A stretch of 64,000 nt of DNA from Streptomyces buecherae (GCF_014295035.1 NZ_CP060404.1:5244501-5308500), one strand, 5' to 3'. Shown: positions 34,919 to 44,008, counted from the stretch's first letter. The notes: generated by a model from the sequence alone, not told the origin. Numbers and translations are program-made.

Positions 34919-36838
34919 ATGAATAACCATGGGGGACGGGCGAACGAGCCCACGAGTTACGGGCTCCAGCCACCGCGCGGCGCGCAGCCTCCGGTCGCCC
35001 CGGAGTCGGCCCCCGGGCAGGGTGCCGGGGCGGTCGCGAGCCAGGGCCAGCACCCGCCACACGAGCAGGACCCGGCGCGGCCCTACGGCCAGGGCCAGCC
35101 GGCGTACGGACCGGGCGCCGGGCAGCGGCAGGACCAGCACCGGGGACAGGACCAGCACCAGGGGCAGGGCCAGCCGCGCGATCCGTACCAGCCGTCGGCG
35201 GGGCAGCGGGCGTACGAGCCGACCCAGTTCGCCGGGCCCGCCGGCGCGGCGGGCGGCGGCTCGCCGACCACCGCCGGGGCGGACGCGGCCTGGGCCGCGG
35301 CGGCCGATCCGGACGCGGGCCGGCTGATCGGCGGTCGCTACCGGCTGGTGTCCCGGCTCGGGCACGGCGGCATGGGCACCGTGTGGAAGGCGCACGACCA
35401 GATCGTGGACCGCGACGTCGCCGTCAAGGAGCCGCGCGTCCCCGACAGCCTGCCCGAGCGCGAGCGGCAGACCGTCTACCAGCGGATGCAGCGCGAGGCG
35501 CGCGCCGCCGCCCGGATCGACCACCCGGCGGTGGTCACCGTGCACGACGTCGTGGTCGAGGACGGCCGCCCGTGGATCGTGATGGAGCTGGTGCGCGGCC
35601 GGTCGCTGGGCGACGTGCTCGCCGACGGCACCCTCGACCCGCGCGAGGCGGCCCGGATCGGCGTCGAGGTGCTCGGCGCGCTGGCCGCCGCGCACGAGGC
35701 GGGCGTGCTGCACCGCGACGTCAAGCCCGACAACGTGCTCCTCGGCCGCCTCGGCGCGGGCCAGGGTGAGGGGCCCGGCGGTGGCCGGGTGGTGCTGACC
35801 GACTTCGGCATCGCCCAGGTCGAGGGCGAGCAGGGGCTCACCGAGACCGGCGCGTTCATCGGCTCGCCCGAGTTCATCGCCCCCGAGCGGGTGCTCGGCC
35901 AGCGGCCGGGGCCCGAGTCCGACCTGTGGTCGCTGGGCGTCGTGCTGTACGCGGCGGTCGAGGGCATGTCCCCGTTCCGCCGCACCAACCACCCGGCCAC
36001 CCTGCAGGCGGTCCTGTCGGCCGAGCCGCAGACGCCCGCCCGTGGCTCCGGCGCGCTGGGCACCCTGATCATGCAGTTGCTGCGCAAGGAGCCGGCGGCG
36101 CGGCCCACGGCGGCCGAGGCCCGGCAGGTGCTGGAGTCGGTGGCCCGCCCGGCGCCACAGCTCCCGACGATGATCGCCGCCGCTGCCGGCGCCGGCTCGC
36201 CGGCCGCCGGCACGTCCCGGCTCCCCGGTCGGCTGCGTGGCCGCAAGGCTCAACTCGGTCTCAGTGGCGGGGTGTTGGCGGTCGCGGTCGCGGTCGCGGT
36301 GGTCATGGTGGTGGTCAACCCGTTCGGCGGCAGCGGCGACGACGCGCCGGCCGGCTGGAAGACGGTCGACGCCGAGCAGCGCGTACGGGCCGAACTCGCC
36401 GCGCCCGAGGACTACACGCTCAGCGAGGACGACGACGAGATCACGCTGCTCGACCCGGGCAAGGTCTTCACGATCACCCTGAACCGGGACCCGGTCACCG
36501 ACGAGTCCGACACGCCCAGCGCGCTCCAGGAGGCCAACTCCTACCTGGACGACTACCAGGAGGACTACTACGAGTACGGCTGGACCGAGGACTCCGTGGA
36601 GGGTTCGGTGCGGGCGACGACGTACCACGGCAAGAAGGCCGCGGAGCTGACCGCCACGTACACCACCAACGACTCCGACAGCCCGGAGGACCTGCGCCGC
36701 CGCGAGTTCCACTACATGAACGACTCCAAGGTGCAGTGGCAGCTCGTCGTGGAGATGCCCGCCAAGGGCAAGCCGCGCGCCGAGGGCGAGCGACTCTTCA
36801 AGGACCTGGTCAAGCACCTGCGGATCAAGGACCTGTAG
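34919..36838 (+). CDS. Hanks-type Ser/Thr protein kinase with long Gln/Gly-rich N-terminus
   Basis: The product has 639 residues. About 135 Gln/Gly/Pro-rich residues precede the kinase domain, which begins GGRYRLVSRLGHGGMGTVWK. The lysine is in DVAVKEP, the catalytic loop HRDVKPDN spans 265-272, then TDFGIAQ and GSPEFIAPER follow. A single membrane helix near 450-472 leads to an extracytoplasmic domain of about 165 acidic residues with no PASTA repeats. Actinomycete kinases of this layout sense wall or envelope signals. The N-terminal extension is unusual in length. The next gene, gabD2, is 300 bases away, so it is probably transcribed alone. ATG 34919 is AT-flanked, with CGAGGTAATG upstream. 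Confidence 0.92.
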   Translation: MNNHGGRANEPTSYGLQPPRGAQPPVAPESAPGQGAGAVASQGQHPPHEQDPARPYGQGQPAYGPGAGQRQDQHRGQDQHQGQGQPRDPYQPSAGQRAYEPTQFAGPAGAAGGGSPTTAGADAAWAAAADPDAGRLIGGRYRLVSRLGHGGMGTVWKAHDQIVDRDVAVKEPRVPDSLPERERQTVYQRMQREARAAARIDHPAVVTVHDVVVEDGRPWIVMELVRGRSLGDVLADGTLDPREAARIGVEVLGALAAAHEAGVLHRDVKPDNVLLGRLGAGQGEGPGGGRVVLTDFGIAQVEGEQGLTETGAFIGSPEFIAPERVLGQRPGPESDLWSLGVVLYAAVEGMSPFRRTNHPATLQAVLSAEPQTPARGSGALGTLIMQLLRKEPAARPTAAEARQVLESVARPAPQLPTMIAAAAGAGSPAAGTSRLPGRLRGRKAQLGLSGGVLAVAVAVAVVMVVVNPFGGSGDDAPAGWKTVDAEQRVRAELAAPEDYTLSEDDDEITLLDPGKVFTITLNRDPVTDESDTPSALQEANSYLDDYQEDYYEYGWTEDSVEGSVRATTYHGKKAAELTATYTTNDSDSPEDLRRREFHYMNDSKVQWQLVVEMPAKGKPRAEGERLFKDLVKHLRIKDL

Positions 36839-37140
36839 CCGGCACGGGCGACGCGCGGGAGCGGGCGCGGAGGTGCCCGGTCCGCGCACGCCGTGGTCCC
36901 GGGCGCGGGACGCGGCGGCCCCGGGGCGGGATGCGGCGGTCGGGTTCGCGGCTGGTGCCGAAACCGGTCGCCGACCCGACGCGACCGTCCCGCCGCCGGG
37001 TGCAACGCCCCTGACCAGGGCAGATGTCGCCAGCGTTTACTGGCGCGGTGAAGCGGGCGGGGAGCGCGGCCGTGTCCCTGCGGCGAAAAGGGGTTACCGT
37101 CGGGTACCCAAACGGCTCCGGCGGGAATACGCTCACCCGC
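36839..37140. other. Intergenic region before gabD2
   Basis: This 302-base gap holds no gene. GCGGGACGCGGCGG and GCGGGATGCGGCGG repeat at about 36906-36940. CGCCAG (37028-37033) and CTGGCG (37040-37045) form an inverted repeat around CGTTTA, about 95 bases before ATG 37141, a possible operator. Confidence 0.5.
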
Positions 37141-38778
37141 ATGACGGACTCGAAGGGCACCACGCAGGCCACTGTCAGCACGCTCCCCGCCGTCACGGAC
37201 AACCCGGTCTTCGCCGCCCCGGCGGGCACCCGTACGGCGGCCGACGTGGTGACCCCCGAGCTCGTGGCCCGGCTCACCCGGGACGTCGTCGGCAGCGGCA
37301 AGACCCGCAACCACGCGCCCGCCACCGGCGCCAAGCTCGCCGACCTGCCCGAGTCCACGCCCGACGACGTGGCCACCGCCTTCGAGCGGGCCCGCCAGGC
37401 GCAGTACCTGTGGGCGCGGACCCCGGTGCGCCAGCGGGCCGCCGTCCTGCTGCGCTTCCACGACCTGGTGCTGCGCCGCCAGGCCGAGGTGCTCGACCTC
37501 ATCCAGGCGGAGACTGGCAAGGCCCGGCTGCACGCGCACGAGGAGGTGCAGGCCGTCAGCGTCGCGGCCCGGCACTACGGCCGCAAGGCGCCCAGCTACC
37601 TCGCCCCCAAGCGGCACACCGGCGTGACGCCGACCCTCACCAGGGTCACCGAGCTGCGCCAGCCGCGCGGCGTCGTCGGCCAGATCTCGCCGTGGAACTA
37701 CCCCTTCGAGCTGTCGGTCGGCGACGCGTTGCCCGCCCTGGTCGCGGGCAACGCCGTGGTGATGAAGCCGGACACGGAGACCGCGCTGACCGCGCTGTGG
37801 GCGCGCGAGCTGCTGATCGAGGCCGGGCTGCCGGCGGGCGTGTGGCAGGTGGTGCTCGGCGACGGGCCGGTGATCGGGCCCGCCGTCGTCCAACACGCCG
37901 ACTTCGTCTCCTTCACCGGCTCCACCCGCACCGGCCGCGAGGTCGCCCAGGGCGCGGCGGCCCGCCTGGTGGGCTGCTCGCTCGAACTCGGCGGCAAGAA
38001 CGCCATGCTCGTGCTGCGCGACGCCGACCTCGACAAGGCCGCCGCCGGCGCGGTGCGCGGCTCGTTCTCGTCGGCCGGCCAGCTCTGCATCTCCATCGAG
38101 CGGCTGTTCGTGCACGAGTCGGTCGCCGACGCGTTCGTGGAGCGCTTCGCGGCCCGCACCCGCGCCATGCGGCTCGGCGGCGACCTCGCCTACGGCGCCG
38201 ACATGGGCTCGCTGGTCTCCGAACGCCAACTGGCCACCGTACGACGGCACGTGGACGAGGCCGTCGAGCGGGGCGCCAAGGTCGTCACGGGCGGGCGGGC
38301 GCGGCCCGACATCGGCCCGTACTTCTACGAGCCGACCATCCTGGACGGCGTGCGGCCCGCGATGGCCGTCTGCGAGGAGGAGACCTTCGGGCCAGTCGTG
38401 TCGATCTACCGGTTCACCGACGAGGACGACGCCATCGCGCGGGCCAACGCCACCCCGTACGGCCTCAACGCCAGCGTCTGGACGCGTGACGGGGCCCGCG
38501 GCCGGGCCGTCGCCGCCAGGCTGCGCGCCGGCACCGTCAACGTCAACGAGAGCTACGCCGCCGCCTACGGCAGTGCCCAGGCGCCGATGGGCGGCATGGG
38601 CGACTCCGGGCTCGGGCGCCGGCACGGCAGCGAGGGCATCCTCAAGTACACCGAGGCGCAGACCGTCGCCCAGCAGCGGCTGGTCCCACTCGCCCCCTCC
38701 TTCGGCCTCTCGCACGAGCAGTACGCCCAGCTCATGACCCGCGGCCTGCGCGCCATGAAGGCCCTCCGGCTCCGCTGA
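37141..38778 (+). CDS. gabD2: Succinate-semialdehyde dehydrogenase (NADP+)
   Basis: The 545-residue product oxidises succinic semialdehyde to succinate, the last step of GABA breakdown. Motifs: QISPWNYPFEL cofactor entry, NAVVMKPDTETALTALWARE, SFTGSTRTGRE, the general base in LELGGKNAM, and catalytic Cys316 in SSAGQLCISIERL. It is closest to the GabD2/succinic semialdehyde dehydrogenase type by those motifs. ATG 37141 is in good context; the open frame upstream has no homology. Its neighbour, 27 bases downstream, is a GMC oxidoreductase, which suggests shared use for an alcohol or aldehyde substrate, though the pathway is not shown. Confidence 0.9.
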   Translation: MTDSKGTTQATVSTLPAVTDNPVFAAPAGTRTAADVVTPELVARLTRDVVGSGKTRNHAPATGAKLADLPESTPDDVATAFERARQAQYLWARTPVRQRAAVLLRFHDLVLRRQAEVLDLIQAETGKARLHAHEEVQAVSVAARHYGRKAPSYLAPKRHTGVTPTLTRVTELRQPRGVVGQISPWNYPFELSVGDALPALVAGNAVVMKPDTETALTALWARELLIEAGLPAGVWQVVLGDGPVIGPAVVQHADFVSFTGSTRTGREVAQGAAARLVGCSLELGGKNAMLVLRDADLDKAAAGAVRGSFSSAGQLCISIERLFVHESVADAFVERFAARTRAMRLGGDLAYGADMGSLVSERQLATVRRHVDEAVERGAKVVTGGRARPDIGPYFYEPTILDGVRPAMAVCEEETFGPVVSIYRFTDEDDAIARANATPYGLNASVWTRDGARGRAVAARLRAGTVNVNESYAAAYGSAQAPMGGMGDSGLGRRHGSEGILKYTEAQTVAQQRLVPLAPSFGLSHEQYAQLMTRGLRAMKALRLR

Positions 38779-38805
38779 GCCGCCCGTTCCTACGGAGGTA
38801 CCCCA

Positions 38806-40722
38806 GTGTCACGGGACAACTCTGTCCACAACGGCTCCGCCCCCGGTTCCGCCCACGCCTCGCCCGGCCCCGCCGCCCACCCCACCTCCGAGCACGACGA
38901 CGCCGCGTACGACTACGACGTCCTCGTCATCGGCTCCGGCTTCGGCGGCTCGGTCAGCGCGCTGCGGCTGAGCGAGAAGGGCTACCGGGTCGGCGTCCTG
39001 GAGGCCGGCCGCCGCTTCACCCGCGCCGAACTCCCGAAGAACTCCTGGGACGTGCGCAACTACCTGTGGGCGCCCGCCCTCGGCCTCTACGGCATCCAGC
39101 GCATCCACGTCCTGGGCAAGGTCATGGTGCTGGCCGGCGCCGGCGTCGGCGGCGGCTCGCTCAACTACGCCAACACGCTGTACGTGCCGCCGCCCGCCTT
39201 CTTCCAGGACGCGCAGTGGGGCCACATCACCGACTGGCAGGAGGAGTTGCGCCCGTACTACGACCAGGCCAGGCGCATGCTCGGGGTACGCCTGAACAAG
39301 ACGCTGACCCCCTCCGACGTCCATCTCAGGGACGCGGCCGAGAAGATGGGCGTGGGGGACACCTTCCACATGGCCCCGGTCGGCGTCTTCTTCGGCGACG
39401 GCGACGACGCCGCGCCGGAGGACTCCGGGGAGGGGGTACGGGCCGCGCCCGGCGAGACCGTGCCCGACCCGTACTTCGGCGGCGTCGGGCCCGCGCGGCG
39501 GGCCTGCACCGAGTGCGGCGAGTGCATGACCGGCTGCCGGCACGGCGCCAAGAACACCCTGAACGAGAACTACCTCCACCTCGCCGAGCGCGCCGGGGCC
39601 ACCATCCACCCCATGACCACCGTCGTGGGCCTGGGCGAACACCCGGGCGGCGGCTACCGGGTCGCCACCGTCCCCACCGACCGGCGCCGCGGCGCCCGCC
39701 CCAGGACGCTGCGCGCCCGCCAGGTGGTGGTCGCCGCCGGCACGTACGGCAGCCAGACCCTGCTGCACGCGATGCGCGACCGGGGCGAGTTGCCGCGCCT
39801 CTCGCCCCGGCTCGGCTCGCTGACCCGCACCAACTCCGAGGCCATCCTCGGCTCGCAGACCACCGACCGGCGCTACCGGAAGATCAGCGGCGAGCGGCGG
39901 GCCGACTTCACCAAGGGCGTGGCCATCACCTCGTCCATCCACCCCAACGCCACCACGCACATCGAGCCGGTGCGCTACGGCAAGGGCTCCAACGCGATGG
40001 GCTCGCTGTCCATCCTCCAGTTCACCCACCGCGAGCGGGTGCCCAACTGGATCAGCTTCCTCGCGACCAACCTGCGCCACCCGGTGCTCGCCGGGCGCGC
40101 GCTGTCCAACTGGCGCTGGTCCGAGAAGACCATCATCGGCCTGGTCATGCAGACCCACGACAACTCGCTGACCACCTACCGCAAGGCCAAGGGCCTCGGC
40201 AAGGGCCTGCTCACCGCGCGGCAGGGGCACGGCGCGCCCAACCCGGACCGCATCCCGGAGGGCGAGGAGGCGGCACGCCTGGTCGCGGAGTCCATCAACG
40301 GCTTCGCCGGCACCAACGTCGGTGAGCTGATGGGCACCCCGCTCACGGCGCACTTCCTCGGCGGCTGCCCGATCGGCGCCAGCGCCGAGCACGGCGTGAT
40401 CGACCCGTACCACCGGCTCTTCGGCCACCCCGGCATCCACGTCGTGGACGGCGCGGCCATCACCGCCAACCTGGGCGTCAACCCGTCGCTGACCATCACG
40501 GCGCAGGCCGAGCGGGCGATGTCGCTGTGGCCCAACAAAGGCGAGCCCGACCCGCGCCCCGCGCAGGGCGAGCCCTACCGGCGCCTCGCGCCCGTGGCCC
40601 CGCGTCGACCCGCGGTCCCCGAGGGCGCGTTCGGCGCCCTGAACCTGCCGTTCCTGCCGATGCCGACCATCCCGCCGCGGGCCGTCCCGGACGGGGCGCC
40701 GGAACCCATGGCCGAGGCGTAA
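38806..40722 (+). CDS. GMC-family flavin oxidoreductase, cholesterol-oxidase (ChoD)-like
   Basis: The 638-residue product starts at GTG 38806 behind GGAGG. The FAD-binding motif VIGSGFGGSVSAL begins at 41, with AGAGVGGGSLNYANTLY as the flavin site. A Cys-rich block CTECGECMTGCRHGAKNTL gives C-x2-C-x2-C-x3-C, reported from memory in ChoD-like proteins and reminiscent of iron-sulphur ligands. The C-terminus has the family motif VDGAAITANLGVNPSLTITA. It should oxidise an alcohol or sterol-like substrate with FAD. The proline-rich tail of about 50 residues is extra. It is linked to gabD2 by a 27-base gap. Confidence 0.88.
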   Translation: MSRDNSVHNGSAPGSAHASPGPAAHPTSEHDDAAYDYDVLVIGSGFGGSVSALRLSEKGYRVGVLEAGRRFTRAELPKNSWDVRNYLWAPALGLYGIQRIHVLGKVMVLAGAGVGGGSLNYANTLYVPPPAFFQDAQWGHITDWQEELRPYYDQARRMLGVRLNKTLTPSDVHLRDAAEKMGVGDTFHMAPVGVFFGDGDDAAPEDSGEGVRAAPGETVPDPYFGGVGPARRACTECGECMTGCRHGAKNTLNENYLHLAERAGATIHPMTTVVGLGEHPGGGYRVATVPTDRRRGARPRTLRARQVVVAAGTYGSQTLLHAMRDRGELPRLSPRLGSLTRTNSEAILGSQTTDRRYRKISGERRADFTKGVAITSSIHPNATTHIEPVRYGKGSNAMGSLSILQFTHRERVPNWISFLATNLRHPVLAGRALSNWRWSEKTIIGLVMQTHDNSLTTYRKAKGLGKGLLTARQGHGAPNPDRIPEGEEAARLVAESINGFAGTNVGELMGTPLTAHFLGGCPIGASAEHGVIDPYHRLFGHPGIHVVDGAAITANLGVNPSLTITAQAERAMSLWPNKGEPDPRPAQGEPYRRLAPVAPRRPAVPEGAFGALNLPFLPMPTIPPRAVPDGAPEPMAEA

Positions 40723-40760
40723 CCGCGCGCCGGGTCGCGCCCCACGCCGGGGCCCAAGGC

Positions 40761-40808
40761 GCGGGGGCCGGGTCGGCTGGTTGGTGGTCCAGCCGACCCG
40801 GCCCCCGC
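40761..40808. terminator. Strong bidirectional terminator with 20-bp stem
   Basis: Bases 40761-40780 pair perfectly with 40789-40808 around loop TTGGTGGT. It separates the convergent GMC oxidoreductase and wall-protein genes. Confidence 0.9.
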
Positions 40809-40866
40809 TCGGCCGCCCGCCGCTCTCGCTCCGGCGGCGCGGCCGGTGGTACCCGGTGAGTCCGCG

Positions 40867-42009
40867 TTACGCGGGCGTCGCCCCGGCCTTGCGGCGGCGC
40901 ACGACGAGGATGGCTCCGGCGCCGGCGACCATCGCCACGCCGCCGATCATCGCGATCGTCGGCAGGTTCGAGTCCGAACCGGTGTTGGCGAGTTCACCGG
41001 TCGGGTGGATCGCCCTGTTGCCGACGGGCCGCTTCTGGATCGGCGCCGGCAGCGGCTTCTTGCCACCCTGCGGCTTGGCGTCCGGCACCTGGGACTCGTC
41101 GCCGCCCGGGAGCTGCGCGGCCGACTTCACGACCTCGAAGTCGTAGTAGTCACCGCTGGAGTAGACGCAGTTGCCCTCCTCGTCGGCGAAGGCGCCGATG
41201 GAGATGGCGTACCCGAAGCCGTCGGGGGCGCCCTTGGCGACGCTCAGCCGCAGGTCGAGGCGGATCGTCTCGTGTGCCCGTACCGAGGTGTAGCCGACGT
41301 AGCCGTGGGCGTCGTCTTCCTGGTCGGTGGAGATGCTCTCCCAGGCCCCGGTGTCGGGGTTCTTGAACTGGAGGGTCAGGTACTTGCCGGTGCCCTCCGG
41401 GTGCTCGGCGTGCGCGGTGCCCGCCAGGATGCCGAGGTCAACGCGCTGGTAGGAGCGGTCCGAGGTGTTCTTCACGCGGAACGTGAAGCCGTGATAGCCG
41501 CTGCCGGCCACGACCTTGGACGGCAGCCCGACGAGCGTGGTGCTCAGGTCGGGGTCCTCGGCGTACTCGTCGCTGTCCTCGCAGGGCGCGGGCGGCTCGG
41601 AGTCGGTGGGCGTCGGGCTCGGCCCGTCGGTGGGGGTGCTGGTCGGCTTCCCGGTGGGCTCGCCCGTGGGCTTCCCGGTCGGCTTGCCCGTGGGCTCGCC
41701 GGTCGGGTTGCCGGTGGGGGTCCCGGTCGGGTTGCCCGTCGGGTTCCCGGTCGGGTTGCCCGTCGGGTTCCCGGTGGGGGTGCCGGTCGGCGTGCCCGTG
41801 GGGTTGCCGGTCGGGTTCCCGGTCGGTGTGCCCGTCGGCGTGCCGGTGGGGTTCCCGGTGGGCTCGCCCGTCGGGGTCGGGTCCGGCGTACCCGTCGGCG
41901 TCTGCGTCGGTGTCGGCTCCTCGGCGTACGCACCGGGCGCGGCGAGCAGCGTCGCGGGCAGGAGGGCCGCCGTGGCCGCGGCGGCCGTGAGGGTGCGGCG
42001 AAGCTTCAT
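40867..42009 (-). CDS. LAXTG-anchored secreted protein with PTG repeats
   Basis: The 380-residue product starts at ATG 42009. A signal peptide (MKLRRTLTAAAATAALLPAT, cut after AYA) is followed by about 100 residues of reiterated P-T-G-x. Then comes a beta-rich domain with two cysteines (PCEDSDEYAED and EGNCVYSSGD) that probably bond. The C-terminus reads ELANTGSDSNLPTIAM, a hydrophobic helix and RRRK, the LAXTG sorting signal used by streptomycete class E sortases. It should end up covalently linked to peptidoglycan, with the PTG arm spanning the wall. No sortase gene is nearby. Confidence 0.85.
   Translation of the reverse strand: MKLRRTLTAAAATAALLPATLLAAPGAYAEEPTPTQTPTGTPDPTPTGEPTGNPTGTPTGTPTGNPTGNPTGTPTGTPTGNPTGNPTGNPTGNPTGTPTGNPTGEPTGKPTGKPTGEPTGKPTSTPTDGPSPTPTDSEPPAPCEDSDEYAEDPDLSTTLVGLPSKVVAGSGYHGFTFRVKNTSDRSYQRVDLGILAGTAHAEHPEGTGKYLTLQFKNPDTGAWESISTDQEDDAHGYVGYTSVRAHETIRLDLRLSVAKGAPDGFGYAISIGAFADEEGNCVYSSGDYYDFEVVKSAAQLPGGDESQVPDAKPQGGKKPLPAPIQKRPVGNRAIHPTGELANTGSDSNLPTIAMIGGVAMVAGAGAILVVRRRKAGATPA
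41640..41920 (-). repeat. PTG-x coding tandem repeat
   Basis: Twelve-base units coding for P-T-G plus N, T, K or E (plus strand GTCGGGTTGCCG and relatives) repeat more than twenty times. Copy number is likely to vary between strains by slippage. Confidence 0.85.
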
Positions 42010-42160
42010 GAAGACCTCTTCTGGGTCCAAAGGAGCCGCCAAGGGGAGCGGCGTCCGCGGGGTCGGCCGTCGCGGCGGGGCGCGTCATGGCCGTGCGTTT
42101 GCACGTACATGACCAGCAGCCCTGGCCAAAGGTTGCACACAGAATGATCACAACTCGCGG

Positions 42161-42174
42161 TGATCTAGCTCACG
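42161..42174. promoter_or_regulatory. CRP-like GTGA-N6-TCAC site
   Basis: GTGATCTAGCTCAC lies about 150 bases upstream of the LAXTG protein start. The sequence around it is less GC-rich, as promoters are in this genome. Confidence 0.4.
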
Positions 42175-43376
42175 TGTGCCCTGATCCGTCCGCGGTGACC
42201 TGCGGAATCCGCTCGCGGGCCCGGCCCGGCCCGGCGGCCCCCGGTGTGACGGAGCGCCGCCCTCCGCTCGGCGGCGTACGGCTGGCGTAGGGCTGGCGGG
42301 TGGCTGGCGTACGGCTTGGAGCACGGCTCCGGGGCGCGGGCTCGGGGTGCGGCCACGGGCTCCGGGTGTGGCCTCCGGCGGTGCCGTGGGTGACCCGGTG
42401 AGGTCAACTGCCTCTGCCCTACGGGGGGTTGGGGGCGCCCGCCCGGGCCGGGGGAGGTGCGGGCGGGCGCCGATGTGCGAGAGCCCCGCGGGCGCCGCGG
42501 GGGGATGGCGTCCACGGGGCTCTCGGCGGTCAGCATCGGCGTCAGGGCAGCGCCGGTGCTGAGAGGCGGCGCCGGGGGGTCGCGCCGCTGGCCGGGAGGG
42601 TCTCGGTGTCGCGGCCCGCGCGCACCGGTCGCGGGTCTGCCCATCGCGGCTGGTCGGGCCGTCGACGGCGGGAGCGCCACCCGGAAGGAGGGTGGTGCGG
42701 TGCGGGGGGCCTCGCTCTGCATCGTGGTGGATATGCCACATCCGGCGCAACCGTTTCGACCGGATGCGGTCGGCCCCAGGCGTCCCCGGGACCGACCGAT
42801 GGTGTGGCGACCGGGCTGCTGTCCCCTGCCGTCCGGTCGCCTGACCGAAGCGAGGTCCCACGACGCGCTCCGCTTGCGTCACCACGGGGAGCGCGTCTCA
42901 TCGCTTCGGGTATCCGTCCTGCCGCTGCTGGGCGCCCGATGAACAGGTACGGAAGCCACGCGTGGAATGGGGCCGCTCCTGGCTGGCGCGGACACGTGGC
43001 CCAACGACAGGCCGCGCGAGCCGGTCACGCGCCGTACGGGTGACGGCTCGACGTGCCGGGCGACTAAACGATTCCGCACACGCCGCAAATCGCCCGCCGC
43101 ATGCCCTTCCCGACACTCGGCCCACCCCACCGCGCCCCCGCCGGCGCTCCGGCGTACGACCGGAACCCGAGCGCGCCGTACCGGCCCGCCGGGGCATTGG
43201 CGTACGCCCCCACCCCCGCCCGGCCGCCCCGTCCGCGCCCCGCTCCGTACGCCCCGTACGCCGCGCCCGCCCGCGCCAGCCATCTGCCGCCCGCGTTACG
43301 CCCCGCAGCCCGACCCGGCCGGCTGGGTCGGGTCGGTCCTCGGGCTTGGGCGTCGACGGCTCCGGCCGTGATCCGC
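42175..43376. other. Long gene-poor region with hairpins
   Basis: About 1.2 kb with no convincing protein gene: frames open on both strands but give Arg/Pro/Ala-rich noise. It has a 12-bp hairpin (42434-42445 with 42460-42471) and a 10-bp hairpin (42479-42488 with 42515-42524). An imperfect hairpin lies at about 42734-42768 (CCACATCCGG/CCGGATGCGG). A small RNA or a decayed locus is possible. Confidence 0.45.
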
Positions 43377-43820
43377 TCAGGCGCGGCCCCGGCACAGTTC
43401 GAGGAGGGTCATGGCCAGGGCCGTGCCGGGCTTGCCGAGCTGGTCGCGGTAGTGGTTGAGGATCTCCAGCTCGCGGGCGAGGTTCACGCGGCGCCCGCCC
43501 GACGCGATCCGCTCGCGCTGGATCGCGGCAGAGACGGCGGCGCGCTCCTGGACGAGGCCGATGATCCGGCCGTCGAGGTCGTCGATGCGCTGCCGGGCGT
43601 CGTGGATGGCGCCCGCCGCGGCGTCAGTACGGGCCCCGGTGGCCTCGGCGTCCGTGGGCCGGGCGGGCCGCGGGGCGGCGGGCTCGGCGATGGCGGTCGC
43701 CGAGGACCGGGGCGTGCCGGTAGCGGCGGGGTCGGTCGTGGCGGCGGGGCGGGCCGGATCGGCGGGCGGGGTGGCCGAGGGGGCGAGGGGGGCGGGGGTC
43801 GCGGTGTTGGCGGTGCTCAT
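43377..43820 (-). CDS. aroQ: Chorismate mutase, AroQ type
   Basis: The 147-residue product starts at ATG 43820 with GGAGAG seven bases upstream. About 65 Ala/Pro/Thr-rich residues precede the helical mutase domain: ARQRIDDLDGRIIGLVQERA, then SAAIQRERIASGG and ARELEILNHYRDQLGKPGTA. It converts chorismate to prephenate, the entry to phenylalanine and tyrosine. The charged Arg, Lys/Arg and Glu positions of AroQ are present (RRVNLARELE region). Upstream on the same strand lie a strong hairpin and a tiny frame with FVFTY, which may control it by attenuation. Confidence 0.88.
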   Translation of the reverse strand: MSTANTATPAPLAPSATPPADPARPAATTDPAATGTPRSSATAIAEPAAPRPARPTDAEATGARTDAAAGAIHDARQRIDDLDGRIIGLVQERAAVSAAIQRERIASGGRRVNLARELEILNHYRDQLGKPGTALAMTLLELCRGRA

Positions 43821-43887
43821 GGGTCTCTCCTGGTCCGGGGGGTTCACCGGTCCCCGGGGCCGACCACAGACCCGGCACAACGCAGGA

Positions 43888-43915
43888 CGCCCCGGGCCTT
43901 GGCTGGCCCGGGGCG
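43888..43915 (-). terminator. Candidate attenuator hairpin upstream of aroQ
   Basis: On the minus strand CGCCCCGGGCC and GGCCCGGGGCG form an 11-bp perfect stem with loop AGCCAA. It lies about 70 bases before the aroQ start, between it and a 23-codon frame. In that position it would stop transcripts before the gene unless disrupted. Confidence 0.65.
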
Positions 43916-43936
43916 CCTGGGAAGTCGCTTAAGTGA

Positions 43937-44008
43937 TCAAGCAGCACGACCATGGCAGCCGGACGGGCCGGTGCCATAGGTAAAGACGAAGGTCATGTGC
44001 TTGGACAT
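43937..44008 (-). CDS. 23-residue leader peptide candidate for aroQ
   Basis: ATG 44008 opens a frame beginning MSKHMTFVFTYGTG and ending in TGA at 43939-43937. It is rich in the end products of the pathway (two Phe and one Tyr in FVFTY). Its 3' half overlaps an inverted repeat (43952-43962 with 43968-43977), and the attenuator hairpin follows 22 bases after its stop. Ribosome stalling at FVFTY could favour an alternative fold. No strong Shine-Dalgarno precedes it, which weakens the case. It may also be a genuine mini-protein. Confidence 0.5.
   Translation of the reverse strand: MSKHMTFVFTYGTGPSGCHGRAA

Noticed and set aside
42148..42885. 245-codon minus-strand frame in the hairpin-rich gap
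   Set aside because: It contains the perfect hairpins, lacks a ribosome-binding site and reads as Arg/Pro/Ala noise.
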